Shown here piece after piece: positions 1 to 9,131 of a stretch of 64,000 bases of DNA. Origin of the DNA: Stieleria mannarensis (GTDB lineage Bacteria; Planctomycetota; Planctomycetia; Pirellulales; Pirellulaceae). The stretch spans positions 62,001 to 126,000 of the forward strand of contig NZ_JACEHH010000001.1 in the NCBI RefSeq assembly GCF_014154935.1, in the 5' to 3' direction. The position numbers and the translations under genes were made by a program. The notes below the pieces were generated by a model, which saw nothing but the letters and a program-made list of their open reading frames with translations, did no database searches and was not told the origin of the DNA. The stretch's first letter is position 1, and each line of letters starts with the position of its first letter.

Positions 1-324
1 GAAGTTTTTCGGGGTGGACGCCAGCAGCGGGCGGAATCCCCCCGTCGCGGCGTTGCTGACCAGGATGTCCAGTTGTCCGATTTCTTGCTGGATGAATTCG
101 AACATCGACTGCACGTCGTCTTCTTCGCTGACGTCGGCGCGGACGATCCAGCAGCGTCGTCCCAGCGACTGAATCTCCTTGGCGGTCGCCAACGCTTCAT
201 TCTGGGACGTGACATAGTTGACGACCACATCGCACCCTGCTTCGGCCAACGTGATCGCCACCGAGCGACCGATCCCCCGCGAGCTTCCGGTGACTAAGGC
301 GACTTTTTCTTTCAGATCGATCAT
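1..324 (-). CDS. SDR family oxidoreductase, FabL-like enoyl-ACP reductase (3' end outside window)
   Basis: Only the first 108 codons are present; the gene runs off the left edge. The protein opens MIDLKEKVALVTGSSRGIG, giving the classical SDR dinucleotide motif TGxxxGIG at residues 13-20. Further on, a SNAATGGFRPLL segment replaces the usual NNAG motif; this resembles Bacillus FabL-type enoyl-ACP reductases (NAASG...RP) more than FabG. The catalytic Tyr-Lys region lies outside the window, so the choice between enoyl and ketoacyl reductase is inference. It lies 48 bp downstream of the phosphopantetheinyl transferase and on the same strand, which points to a role in reducing acyl chains made by, or fed to, the upstream synthase. 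Confidence 0.85.
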   Translation of the reverse strand, partial: MIDLKEKVALVTGSSRGIGRSVAITLAEAGCDVVVNYVTSQNEALATAKEIQSLGRRCWIVRADVSEEDDVQSMFEFIQQEIGQLDILVSNAATGGFRPLLASTPKNF

Positions 325-372
325 GATGTGGGAGTTGTGAAATGGGAGTGGCGAGTGGAGGAATTTGCCGAC

Positions 373-1281
373 TCAAACTTTTCTCGTGAATTGAACGCCG
401 TTGGATTGACCCTCCCTGGCAGGGAGGGTCGCGGAGGAGTGAGCGACGACGCGGGGAGGGTTGATCCGCGATTCGATGTGACCAAGGGACGAACGTTTGA
501 TCGGCAATTCACCGTTCGACTTCCCCTCGCTACGCTCGACCCTCCTGCCAGGAGGGTGATTTCCAAAAAAACGCTCGTCCTCACCAGGCGAGCTCGTTCG
601 TGCGACCGCGATGATCGCGTCATTGCGCACGTCGAATCGCACGTCCGCCGTGCGTCGGGTTTCGTATTCGATGGTGCAACCCTGGGCGGTGACGCGGGCA
701 ATCTGGGCGTGACCGGGGCGAAACGGTTCGCCATCATTGCATGCTTTGAACGCCGCCTCCTTCGCCGCCCAGCCCGCGGCGATCGGCCAACCGTGATCTT
801 CCAATCGGCGACGCTCCGCCGCCGAGAACCAGGCTTGCGCGAAACTGTTTGGCAAGTCGGTCCGATCGACCACATCGACGCCGATTCGAGAGCTAATGGG
901 GTGACCGCGGTCATGCGGTTCCAGACATACTGCGGCAACCGTGATCAACGCAGTGTGCGCGAGCGAAAGATCGATCGGTTGTTGGATCTGATGTCGAAAG
1001 ACGGCGGGACGGCAACCGCGACGTACCGAAGCACGCGACAGGATCTGCCACTCCAGCGGCGAGTCGTCCGCTGCGGACAACAGCTCACCGAGCATTTGTT
1101 TCGCGCACCACCGTCCGCTGATCCAATCGCGTCGTCGATTCGGCGCACGAAAGCAATCCAATTCGTTGATCTCGGGTGGTGTCAGCCACGATCGGAGCGC
1201 CATCGGCCACGGCGGAGTGGACTCGCGTCCGTCCAGTCGCAAGGTCGCCGTCGTCCAGGATTCGTTGCCGCGGATCATCAT
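373..1281 (-). CDS. 4'-phosphopantetheinyl transferase superfamily protein
   Basis: Predicted to attach the coenzyme A phosphopantetheine arm to carrier-protein serines, presumably those of the synthase encoded immediately upstream. The hallmark residues are visible: GVDVVD (Asp136) and WAAKEAAFKA (Lys174-Glu175). The preceding 130 residues fit the pseudo-dimeric (Sfp/AcpT-like, about 230 aa) class. The ATG overlaps the synthase stop codon as ATGA (1278-1281), implying translational coupling. The last 70 residues or so, after about residue 232, have no PPTase character and are encoded by a palindromic intergenic repeat (408-558). The original stop was probably lost and the reading frame now runs through the repeat. 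Partner specificity is inferred from gene order only. Confidence 0.87.
   Translation of the reverse strand: MMIRGNESWTTATLRLDGRESTPPWPMALRSWLTPPEINELDCFRAPNRRRDWISGRWCAKQMLGELLSAADDSPLEWQILSRASVRRGCRPAVFRHQIQQPIDLSLAHTALITVAAVCLEPHDRGHPISSRIGVDVVDRTDLPNSFAQAWFSAAERRRLEDHGWPIAAGWAAKEAAFKACNDGEPFRPGHAQIARVTAQGCTIEYETRRTADVRFDVRNDAIIAVARTSSPGEDERFFGNHPPGRRVERSEGKSNGELPIKRSSLGHIESRINPPRVVAHSSATLPAREGQSNGVQFTRKV
408..558. repeat. Pair of perfect/near-perfect palindromes in the 3' end of the PPTase reading frame
   Basis: Two short palindromes share the core CCTCCxGxCAGGxGG: GACCCTCCCTGGCAGGGA and onward at 408-430, and a slightly shorter one at 538-558. They are separated by 107 bp. Such paired hairpins are typical intergenic REP-like sequence; here they lie inside an open frame. 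They could act as a transcription terminator or mRNA-stabilising structure. Confidence 0.7.
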
Positions 1282-4200
1282 GCGCCGATTCCTATTGCAT
1301 CGGCGATGTAATCGAAGACGTCTTGCAAGGTCGGGAAATCGTCCAGCGTCAGGTTTTCATCCGGCGTGATTTCAAAGTGCTGACCGAGTTCGCCGAACAG
1401 TTGTGCCTTCTTGATCGAATCGATCCCTAAGTCGGCTTCCATGTCGGCGTCCATCTCGACAAACTCCGGCGGGTACCCGGTCTGTTCGACGATGAAATTG
1501 ACCAGGTAATCCTGCAAGTCCGACTTCGTCCAATCCTGTTGCCCGTTCGACGATGGGGACGATGTTACTTCCGCCTGCCCGGTCGTTGGCAGAGCCTGCG
1601 CGGTCGTTGACATAGCCTGCCCGGTTGCCGCAACCGTTGCATCGGTGCTTGCCCCGGACGGCTGAGATTTGATCGGCATCACCCGGTTCGTCCCGGAATC
1701 CGCGGCGCTCGATGAAATTGGATCCGATGGCATCGGGCTCTTGCCGGACAGGACGGATTGCCACCGGGCGATCGGCACGCTTTCGCTTTGAACGGCATGC
1801 AAGTCTTTGGCCAAGGCATCGATCGTCGTGCGAATCTGCTCTTCACTGTGCCTTGCGGTGATCATGAACCGCAACCGAGCGGCGTCGTTTTCTACCGCCG
1901 GATAAACAATCGGTTGGATGTCGATGCCGCGCTCCAGCAGTCGCCGTGACAGCAGCAGCGCGGTGTGCGAGTTGCCAACCATGATCGGAACGACCGGTGT
2001 GTCGCGTGCCGGACCGGTGTCCAGTCCGCGCTGTCGGGCCAAGTCCAGCAACAGCTGCGCATTGCGTTGCAGTTTGGCAACCCGCTCGGGTTGTTGCTGC
2101 AGCAAGCGCAGCGACGCCAGGGCGGCGCCGGCACTACCGGGTGACAGGGCGACGGTGTAGATAAATCCCGGCGTGCTGAATTTCAGGTATTCGATCAGCT
2201 CGCGGTTACCGGCAACGAATCCCCCGCCGCTGCCGAATGCTTTGCTAAGTGTTCCGACCCACAAGTCGATTTCACTCGGATGGAGATCAAAGAATTCGGG
2301 GCTGCCGCGTCCGGTGGTTCCCATCGTGCCGATGGCGTGGGCGTCATCGACTAACAGGAATGCGTCGTGTCGCCGTTTGATGTCCAGAAACGCCGGCAGG
2401 TCCGGATGATCGCCGTCCATGCTGTAGGCACCTTCGATCGCGATCAACGTACGATCGTACTTGTGCCGAATTTGCTGCAACTGGCGATCCAGAGCCGCGC
2501 TGTCGTTGTGCGGAAAACTCAGCCGCTGGGCCCCCGACAGCTCCGCGCCTTGGATGATGCAGTTGTGGGCCAGCGAGTCGTGAATGATCAGATCGCCGGG
2601 GCCGAACAGATGTCCGATGATCGATTCGTTGGCGGCGTAGCCCGACGAGAAAACCAACGTCGCTTCGACGCCCAAGAACCTCGCCAATTCGTCTTCGAGT
2701 TCGCGGTGCAGCGGTTTGCCCGCGATCAGACGGCTGGCCGAAACGCTGGTGCCGTAGCGATCGATCGCGTCTTTGGCGGCGGCCGAGACGATCGGGTCAC
2801 CGGACATGCCCAGGTAGTTCGAACTACAGAACGTGACGACCTGTTTTCCGTCGACCCGCGTGGTGTCTTGGGTCACGCTTTCGTGTTCGGCGAAATACGG
2901 AATCGAAAGCCCCGCCAGGTCCAGTAAGTCTTTTGTGCGGCTGATCCGTTTGGCATCGGGGATCAGGTCCAGGTTTCGATTCGGTTGGTCCGCGGTCGTC
3001 GTGATCGATTCGCCGGTGCGGGGGGAGGGAGTGTTGTGATGGAGCGGTTGGTCGGGTTCCGGGACGTCGGGTAACCGCAGACAAGCGTCATGCGGCGGAT
3101 CGGGTGCGTGTCGGACGGTGTCGGTCGGTTCGGTCGGAGCAGGCGATGATCCGTCGGATGACGCCAGGTAGTCGAAAATATGTTGCAACGTGGGGAAATC
3201 GTCCAACGTGAGCGTTTCGTCGGGGGTGATCGAGAAGTGTTCGCCGAGTTCGCCGAACATTTGCGCTTTCTTGATCGAATCGATTCCCAAATCCGCTTCC
3301 AAGTCGGCATCCATCTCGACGAATTCCGGCGGATAACCGGTTTGTTCGACGACAAAGCGGGTCAGGAATTCTTTCAGTTCGTCGTCGGACAAACCGGTCG
3401 TTGCGGCCGGGGGGGCGTTGCGATCCGTCGCCGTCGGAGTGATGTCCGGAGTGATCGTCGGGGCGTCCGGGTTGGGACGGACGTCGGCGGCCGGGCGTGA
3501 CTGACGCATCGCTTTGTCACGCATCGCTTCCTTTCGGCGTCGCGTGGCGTCGACGACCACGATGCCGTCGACCACGCTGGAGTCGTAGGTGGCGTTGGTG
3601 GTCACGGGAGCGGTCACTTGGGCCTGTGGTTTGATGGGAGCATGCACTTTCGCATCTCGTTGGAGAAGAATGTGGTAGGCGGTTTGACGTTCGCAATTGT
3701 GAACGGCGGTGACGAGGCGTCCGCTGCGGTCGGCCGCTTGCAGCGGTTGGGGCCGGGGGGCGACATCGAACAACGGATTGGATTCGATCAACGGCAACGG
3801 GCGGGTCAGTCCGAACGTGGCGGTTGTTTTTAGGTGCTCGAGCTCGAGAGTCGACTTGATCAGCGCGGCGATCGCCGAGGCGGCTCCGAGGTGACCAGTT
3901 TGGGTCATCAAGCAATCGAGGGAAATGGGACGTTGCCGAGCGCGCTGGGCGTAGGCGTGGTAGATTCCCTCGAGTTCTTCGGCGGTCCGCTGTTGGCAGG
4001 CGACCGAGGTGGTTTCGATCCGCGCGACCTCGCCTGCGGCGAGCGGCTGGTCCTGGCGGGTGGTCCGCCCGAGTGCGTCGTTGACGGCGTTTTCCGACGC
4101 TTCGGACTGGCTGTCGGCGGCGGCGACTCCCACGCCTTGGATGATACCTAGAATTTTGCGTTTTTGTTGTTTTGCGTCGGCCAGCCGCATCAACAGCATC

Positions 4201-6545
4201 GCCCCACAGCCTTCCGCCGGGACCATCCCGCCGGCCGCGACGTCCAGCGGCGATCTCGGCGTCCCGGGGGTGAGCAGACCGGCCAACCCCATCCGTTCCA
4301 GAAAGGTCGCACTGAGGTCTTCCTGGCCGCCGACACAGACCATCATGTCGCAGGCACCGGTGACCAGTTGGTCGACGCAGCACATCAGGGCCGCCGACGA
4401 AGAACAGCTGCCGGCGTCCACCGCGACGCCTCCGCCCATCAGGTCGAACGACTTGGTGATCCGCGACGCCAAACTGCTGCTGGTGAAGCTGCCGGTTTCA
4501 TCCAACAGCGCGGGCATCGCTCGGATCAGCGTTTCGGCGTACCGGCGGCTGACCTCGTCGCACTCGCGGGGATCGCACCCGAGCTGACCGAGCAACCCAA
4601 CAAGACGCCGTTGAAATTCGGGCAATCGCAATCCCATCAACAACTCGGTGGCGAACTCGCCGCCGAACGGCGAACCGACCACCACCCCGACTCGGTCCGT
4701 CGACGCACGTTCCACTTCGGCTTCGCGGAACGCCTGATCGACCGCATCGAGGATCATGAACTGCAACGGGTTGGCGTTGGCAATCTGCTTGGGCGGAATC
4801 TTGTGCGTCCGCCAGTCGTATTGAAAACCACGGACGACGCCGGCCAGATTGTTGATGCAGTGCCAATGCCTCGGTCGCGAGCGGTCCAGATAGACGTCGG
4901 GATTGGTGCGATGTCGGGGGATCGGCCCCTTCGGATCGTCTCCGCTAATTAACAACTGCGCCAGCGCGCCGACGTTCAATGCGCCCGGCAACACCACGCC
5001 GCGTCCGACGACCGCGACGGCATCGCCGGTTGATCGGCCGGCGGCAGGAATGCTGTCGGCAAGGACGTGGCCGACCCTTGTCGGGCGCTCGCGCGTTGGC
5101 ACCCCATCGGCACCGGCGCGGGCGGCTGTTGGTGCGGCGCCGTCCGGGAACTCTTCCAGCACCACGTGGACATTCAATCCGCCGATGCCGAACGCATTGA
5201 CCGCTGAGCGGCGCGGCGATCCGTCGACCGGCGCGGGCCAGCGCTCGGCTTGCATGGGGACGTAGAACGGCAAGGAGTCCCAGTCGATCGACGTGTTCAA
5301 CCGATGGACATTGACGGCCGGTGCGATGGTCTGGTGACGCATGCAGAGCACGGTTTTGACCAACCCCGCCAGCCCCGCGGTCTCCAGCGTGTGGCCGATA
5401 TTCGCTTTGACGCTGCCGATCGGAACCCGACGGCCGCGGGGAATCCGCAATGCTTCGGCCAGCGCGGTGATTTCGGTGGCGTCACCGAGTTGAGTCGACG
5501 TGGCGTGCGCTTCGATGTATTGCAACTGCTCCGTCTTGAGATCTTCATCATAGGCTCGGCCGATGGCGGTGATCTGGCCTTCCTTGCGTGGCGCCCACAG
5601 ACTCTTGCCCTTGCCGTCGGAGGAGACGCCGATGCCGCGGATCACCCCGTGAATCCGATCGCCGTCGCGAATCGCTTGCTCGAGCGTTTTCAGAATCACG
5701 ACGACGAATCCTTCACCGACGACCAAGCCGTCGGCATCGTCGTCGAAGGGACGCGACATCACGCTGCTGAGCGATTGGGCCTGGGAGAACATCACCAGCG
5801 TTTCGAAGTGGCACACCGACGCGCCGGCGACCATCGCCACGTCGATGCGGCCCTGCTGCAATGCCAATACCGCTTGGTGCAGGGCGCTCAGCGACGACGC
5901 GCAGGCGGAATTGAACGTCATCGCCGGACCGCCCATGGCAAAGGTATCGGCCAGCATCGCGGAGGCCATGTGCGGCCCGAGGGCGGGACGGCCCTGGTGG
6001 TCTCGATGCGGCATTTCCGATCGCACCTGGGAGATGAGTTCGTTGATCACCCCTTGATGATCAACGTTCAACGCTCCAAAGCCTTGCACATCACCCAGCA
6101 GCTGCGCGGATTGTGCGATGCAGGTTCCGTAGGCGAGGTCACCGGCCAATCCGCTGCTGCGGGAGTGCCCCAGGTAGACGCCGCCGGATCGCCGTCTGGA
6201 TGGATAAAGTTCGACTGCGGCATCATCCAACGCCTCCGCGGCCACATCACACAACGTGCGGTAGGCCACTTCGGGACATTCATGCACCGCGGCGGGAAGT
6301 GAATCGAAGTGTCGTCCGCGGGCGTCTTGATTGACCAGGCAACCGATGTCGCAATAGGAACGGTTGGGGATCCCCCGTCGCGGGTCGAAGTACAATGACC
6401 GGTCGAAGCGAGATTCCGGCAGCGGCGCGGCCGTCGCAACGCCATCGCGAACGAGCCTCCAATAGCCCTCCAGATCGTCGGCCCCGGGCAGCCGACAGGC
6501 CATGCCGACCAGCGCGATCTGCTTGTTTGGCGACGAGGTCTGCAT
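1278..6545 (-). CDS. Multidomain polyketide synthase: KS-KS-ACP-aminotransferase (AOS/BioF-like)-ACP
   Basis: A 1755-residue synthase. Domains in order: KS1 (about 8-465) with a complete Cys215-His347-His385 triad (SACASS, EAHATST, NIGHT); KS2 (about 508-955) with Cys714 (GSCSSS) and His885 (TGHLG) but ETTSVAC where the EAHGTGT histidine should be, so probably inactive or a chain-length/gatekeeping domain; ACP1 (about 1053-1130, LGIDSIKK, Ser1090); a PLP-dependent alpha-oxoamine synthase domain (about 1197-1585, DDAHAIG, Schiff-base Lys1435 in GTLSKAFGSGG); ACP2 (about 1674-1752, Ser1710). No AT, KR, DH or ER domain is present, so extender units and reductions must come in trans. AOS domains condense an amino acid with an ACP-bound acyl chain and lose CO2 (as in PigH, SxtA, Fum8). 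The product is therefore inferred to be an alpha-amino ketone. First gene of an operon with the PPTase and SDR. Confidence 0.9.
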   Translation of the reverse strand: MQTSSPNKQIALVGMACRLPGADDLEGYWRLVRDGVATAAPLPESRFDRSLYFDPRRGIPNRSYCDIGCLVNQDARGRHFDSLPAAVHECPEVAYRTLCDVAAEALDDAAVELYPSRRRSGGVYLGHSRSSGLAGDLAYGTCIAQSAQLLGDVQGFGALNVDHQGVINELISQVRSEMPHRDHQGRPALGPHMASAMLADTFAMGGPAMTFNSACASSLSALHQAVLALQQGRIDVAMVAGASVCHFETLVMFSQAQSLSSVMSRPFDDDADGLVVGEGFVVVILKTLEQAIRDGDRIHGVIRGIGVSSDGKGKSLWAPRKEGQITAIGRAYDEDLKTEQLQYIEAHATSTQLGDATEITALAEALRIPRGRRVPIGSVKANIGHTLETAGLAGLVKTVLCMRHQTIAPAVNVHRLNTSIDWDSLPFYVPMQAERWPAPVDGSPRRSAVNAFGIGGLNVHVVLEEFPDGAAPTAARAGADGVPTRERPTRVGHVLADSIPAAGRSTGDAVAVVGRGVVLPGALNVGALAQLLISGDDPKGPIPRHRTNPDVYLDRSRPRHWHCINNLAGVVRGFQYDWRTHKIPPKQIANANPLQFMILDAVDQAFREAEVERASTDRVGVVVGSPFGGEFATELLMGLRLPEFQRRLVGLLGQLGCDPRECDEVSRRYAETLIRAMPALLDETGSFTSSSLASRITKSFDLMGGGVAVDAGSCSSSAALMCCVDQLVTGACDMMVCVGGQEDLSATFLERMGLAGLLTPGTPRSPLDVAAGGMVPAEGCGAMLLMRLADAKQQKRKILGIIQGVGVAAADSQSEASENAVNDALGRTTRQDQPLAAGEVARIETTSVACQQRTAEELEGIYHAYAQRARQRPISLDCLMTQTGHLGAASAIAALIKSTLELEHLKTTATFGLTRPLPLIESNPLFDVAPRPQPLQAADRSGRLVTAVHNCERQTAYHILLQRDAKVHAPIKPQAQVTAPVTTNATYDSSVVDGIVVVDATRRRKEAMRDKAMRQSRPAADVRPNPDAPTITPDITPTATDRNAPPAATTGLSDDELKEFLTRFVVEQTGYPPEFVEMDADLEADLGIDSIKKAQMFGELGEHFSITPDETLTLDDFPTLQHIFDYLASSDGSSPAPTEPTDTVRHAPDPPHDACLRLPDVPEPDQPLHHNTPSPRTGESITTTADQPNRNLDLIPDAKRISRTKDLLDLAGLSIPYFAEHESVTQDTTRVDGKQVVTFCSSNYLGMSGDPIVSAAAKDAIDRYGTSVSASRLIAGKPLHRELEDELARFLGVEATLVFSSGYAANESIIGHLFGPGDLIIHDSLAHNCIIQGAELSGAQRLSFPHNDSAALDRQLQQIRHKYDRTLIAIEGAYSMDGDHPDLPAFLDIKRRHDAFLLVDDAHAIGTMGTTGRGSPEFFDLHPSEIDLWVGTLSKAFGSGGGFVAGNRELIEYLKFSTPGFIYTVALSPGSAGAALASLRLLQQQPERVAKLQRNAQLLLDLARQRGLDTGPARDTPVVPIMVGNSHTALLLSRRLLERGIDIQPIVYPAVENDAARLRFMITARHSEEQIRTTIDALAKDLHAVQSESVPIARWQSVLSGKSPMPSDPISSSAADSGTNRVMPIKSQPSGASTDATVAATGQAMSTTAQALPTTGQAEVTSSPSSNGQQDWTKSDLQDYLVNFIVEQTGYPPEFVEMDADMEADLGIDSIKKAQLFGELGQHFEITPDENLTLDDFPTLQDVFDYIADAIGIGA

Positions 6546-6799
6546 GGGCTCTCGATTTGGCTGCGAGCGAATTAGACCTCCATAGTAATGGGGGGGCAGG
6601 TCGCGTCAATGAAAAACTCAGGAGGCGTGCCCGCTGGTCACATCTCGCTCCCAGACGAATCTGTGACGTTAGAATCACGGGCGCAAGTGTTGGTGTCCAG
6701 GCTTTAGCTGCCCTCGGTCGCTGCTTTGCAGCGAGGGGAATCGCCTCAAGGCTAGACTCCAGCGTGGAACCGTCTCGTCGAACCCCCTTTTACCCCGCA
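6546..6799. promoter_or_regulatory. Divergent intergenic region between PKS and MMPL exporter
   Basis: This is the only space available for the promoters of the two divergent genes. No convincing -10/-35 pair can be read. A small hairpin (CGCTGC-TTT-GCAGCG, about 6719-6733) lies within a degenerate inverted arrangement built around CCAGGCTTTAG and CAAGGCTAGACTCC. The region is free of plausible coding sequence. Confidence 0.4.
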
Positions 6800-9022
6800 A
6801 TGCGTTTGACCCTTTTTCATCGCAGTCTGATCGTGCTGGGGTGCATCCTGGTCGCCGCACCGTTGGTCGTCGTGACCGCCGGCCGCAGTTTGGAATCGAT
6901 GTACAACTCGCCGGTCATGTGGATCCCGCCGCAGAGCGAGCAGCGACGTCGGTTTTTCGAGTTCGTCGACGACTTCCGCGCGGCCGATGTGATTTTGGTT
7001 TCCTGGCAGGGCTGTACGGTCGATGACGAGCGGTTGGATCGGTTCGCCGCGGCGCTCGCTCGTGCCGACGGCGGGCACTCCGGTGTTCACTCCGGCACGT
7101 TGTTTGACCGGGTGTTGTCGGGCCGATCGTCTCTTTTGGCGCTCCAGTCACCGCCGCTGGAACTGAGTCGCCGGCAAGCGATGCGGCGTCTCCGTGGATC
7201 GCTGATCGGCCCCGACGATGTCAGTTGCGCGATCGCGGTGCTGACGCCCAACGGGGCGGTCCGCCGTGACACCGCGATAGCGATGGTCCGATCCGTGTTG
7301 CAGGACGAATTGGAGCTGTCCGCCCAGCAGACCCGCGTCGGCGGAACCCCGGTGATCGGAAAAGCGATCGATGATGCCAGCGTGCATTCGATGCTTTGGC
7401 TGTCGCTTCCGTCGACCGCGGTGATCGTTTTGCTGTGCGGTCTGTTCCTGCGGTCGTGGCGGATGATCTTGCTGGTTTTGGGGGTGGGGTTCTTTGGAGA
7501 ACAATTGGCGATCTCGCTGGTCGAGTTGACCGGCCACACCATGAACGCGGTGTTCGTGGTGATGTCGCCGCTGGTGTTCGTCTTGTCCGCGTCGACGGGC
7601 ATTCATCTGTGCAATTATTACCGCGACGAAGTCGACGCGCGCGGGCGCTCGGGTGCGGCCGAGCGGATGTTGCGGATCGGATGGAAACCGTGCCTGTTGT
7701 CGGCGACGACGACGGCTGCCGGGCTGCTTTCGTTGTTGGTCAGCGAGATCACGGCGGTGCGGCAATTCGCGATGATCTCAGCAGGGTGTGTGTTGCTGAC
7801 CACCTTGTTGATGTTGCTGACGCTTCCCGGGGTGCTGCAACGATGGCCGCCGGCGACGCGTGTCCGGTCCGGATGGACGGTAAGGTGGCTTTCCCGATTG
7901 GCGTCGGTCGTGGCCGGCCGCCGAACGCTGGTTGCCGTTGCCGGTCTGTCGGTCATGGCCGCCGCGGCGCTCGGGCTGGGCCGATTGAGGACGACGGTCC
8001 AAGTGTTCGATTTGCTGACCGACGACCATCCGGTCATCCAAGACCATCGCTGGTTGGAATCGCAGGTGTTGCCATTGGTTCCGGTAGAAACGGTCGCGCG
8101 ATTTGACGCCGCGTCGCCGTTGACGCTGTTCGATCGACTGCGATTGGTCCGCCAACTCCATGCCTCCGCGGCCAGCGGGCCGCCGGCCCGCGGCGCGACG
8201 TCGGCGCTGACGTTTCTGCCATCGTTGCCGACCTCCAACAGCGTGCGCGCGTCGGTGCAGCGGACCGTGATCGCTGAACGGTTTTCACGGGATCGCGTTT
8301 CCTTGGCGGAGCTGGGGTACTTGCGTGAAACGCCCGAGGCGCAATCGTGGCGGATCACCACACGCGTGCCTGCCTTTGAACAGGTCGACGCTTCGGCCTA
8401 CCTGTCCGACTTGGCCGCCGCCCACGCCGCAGTCCTCGATCGGGCCGCCGCCAGCCGGGACGACGTCTCGGTGACGGTGACGGGCGTGATGCCGGTCATC
8501 GAGAGCGCTCAACAGATGCTGCTGCAGGATCTGATCGGCAGCTTCTTCACCGCGATGTTGGTCATCGCTGCGGTCATCATCATCGCGCTTCGCAGTGTCC
8601 CTCTGGGGTTGCTTGCGATGATTCCCAACGTGTTCCCGATCTGCGTGTTGTTCGGGTTGATGGGATGGATGGACCGGCCGCTGGATATTGGCGTGATGAT
8701 GACGGCCAGCGTGGCGTTGGGGATCGCGGTCGACGACACCGTCCATTTCCTGCTGTATTGGCGCCGAGAGTTGGCCGGCGACACCCGAGCGGCCGTTGCG
8801 GTCGCCAGGACGATCACGCATTGTGGAAACGCGATCACGCAAACCACCGTCGTTTGTGGATTGGGATTGCTGGTGTTTGCGTGGAGCGATTTTGAACCGA
8901 CGCGTCGATTCGCCTGGATGATGTTCTTGCTGCTTTCGGCGGCGCTGGTTGCGGACTTGATGTTGTTGCCGGCGCTGCTGTGCGGGCGGCATCGAAAGGA
9001 TAGCCGGCTCGATCAGCTCTAA
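6800..9022 (+). CDS. MMPL/RND-family transporter
   Basis: A 740-residue RND-superfamily permease. There is one N-terminal TM segment (about 8-28), a periplasmic loop (29-195) and a five-helix bundle (about 196-347). A second TM (about 378-397), second loop (398-570) and second bundle (about 573-730) follow: the usual duplicated 12-TM layout. The RND hallmark GIAVDDTVHF is at 641-650, with charged residues expected for proton relay. The frame is open upstream to 6395, but the ATG at 6800 gives the proper hydrophobic N-terminus. It is divergent from the PKS operon. MMPL proteins often export lipids or polyketides, so export of the PKS product is an attractive but unproven inference. Confidence 0.85.
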   Translation: MRLTLFHRSLIVLGCILVAAPLVVVTAGRSLESMYNSPVMWIPPQSEQRRRFFEFVDDFRAADVILVSWQGCTVDDERLDRFAAALARADGGHSGVHSGTLFDRVLSGRSSLLALQSPPLELSRRQAMRRLRGSLIGPDDVSCAIAVLTPNGAVRRDTAIAMVRSVLQDELELSAQQTRVGGTPVIGKAIDDASVHSMLWLSLPSTAVIVLLCGLFLRSWRMILLVLGVGFFGEQLAISLVELTGHTMNAVFVVMSPLVFVLSASTGIHLCNYYRDEVDARGRSGAAERMLRIGWKPCLLSATTTAAGLLSLLVSEITAVRQFAMISAGCVLLTTLLMLLTLPGVLQRWPPATRVRSGWTVRWLSRLASVVAGRRTLVAVAGLSVMAAAALGLGRLRTTVQVFDLLTDDHPVIQDHRWLESQVLPLVPVETVARFDAASPLTLFDRLRLVRQLHASAASGPPARGATSALTFLPSLPTSNSVRASVQRTVIAERFSRDRVSLAELGYLRETPEAQSWRITTRVPAFEQVDASAYLSDLAAAHAAVLDRAAASRDDVSVTVTGVMPVIESAQQMLLQDLIGSFFTAMLVIAAVIIIALRSVPLGLLAMIPNVFPICVLFGLMGWMDRPLDIGVMMTASVALGIAVDDTVHFLLYWRRELAGDTRAAVAVARTITHCGNAITQTTVVCGLGLLVFAWSDFEPTRRFAWMMFLLLSAALVADLMLLPALLCGRHRKDSRLDQL

Positions 9023-9047
9023 TGCGTGTTTGCACCGTCAGGCAGTC

Positions 9048-9111
9048 CGTAGCTACCTTCGCCAGAAGGTGGATCCCGGGCGTTTTCCACGCTCTGGCGA
9101 GCGTAGCTACG
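9048..9111. repeat. Two-hairpin intergenic repeat (family A), copy 1
   Basis: Outer arms CGTAGCTAC / GTAGCTACG enclose two inner hairpins, CCTTC-GCCA-GAAGG and CGCTC-TGGC-GAGCG. It sits between two convergent genes, 25 bp after the exporter stop codon and 20 bp from the DAHP synthase stop. Position and shape suit a bidirectional terminator or REP-like element. Four more copies occur in the window. Confidence 0.85.
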
Positions 9112-9131
9112 TTCGACACGCACCAGAAAAG

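Noticed and set aside
328-1311. Long plus-strand open frame opposite the PPTase gene
   Set aside because: Its product has no recognisable domain and is rich in Arg/Gly as expected for an antisense shadow of high-GC coding DNA; the minus strand has clear PPTase motifs.
5250-6302. 350-codon plus-strand open frame opposite the first KS domain
   Set aside because: A shadow of the PKS gene: repetitive His/Gln/Arg composition and no domain features.
6395-6799. 5' extension of the MMPL exporter frame
   Set aside because: The added 135 residues are Arg/Ala/Ser-rich without structure and overlap the PKS start region; the membrane protein begins sensibly at 6800.
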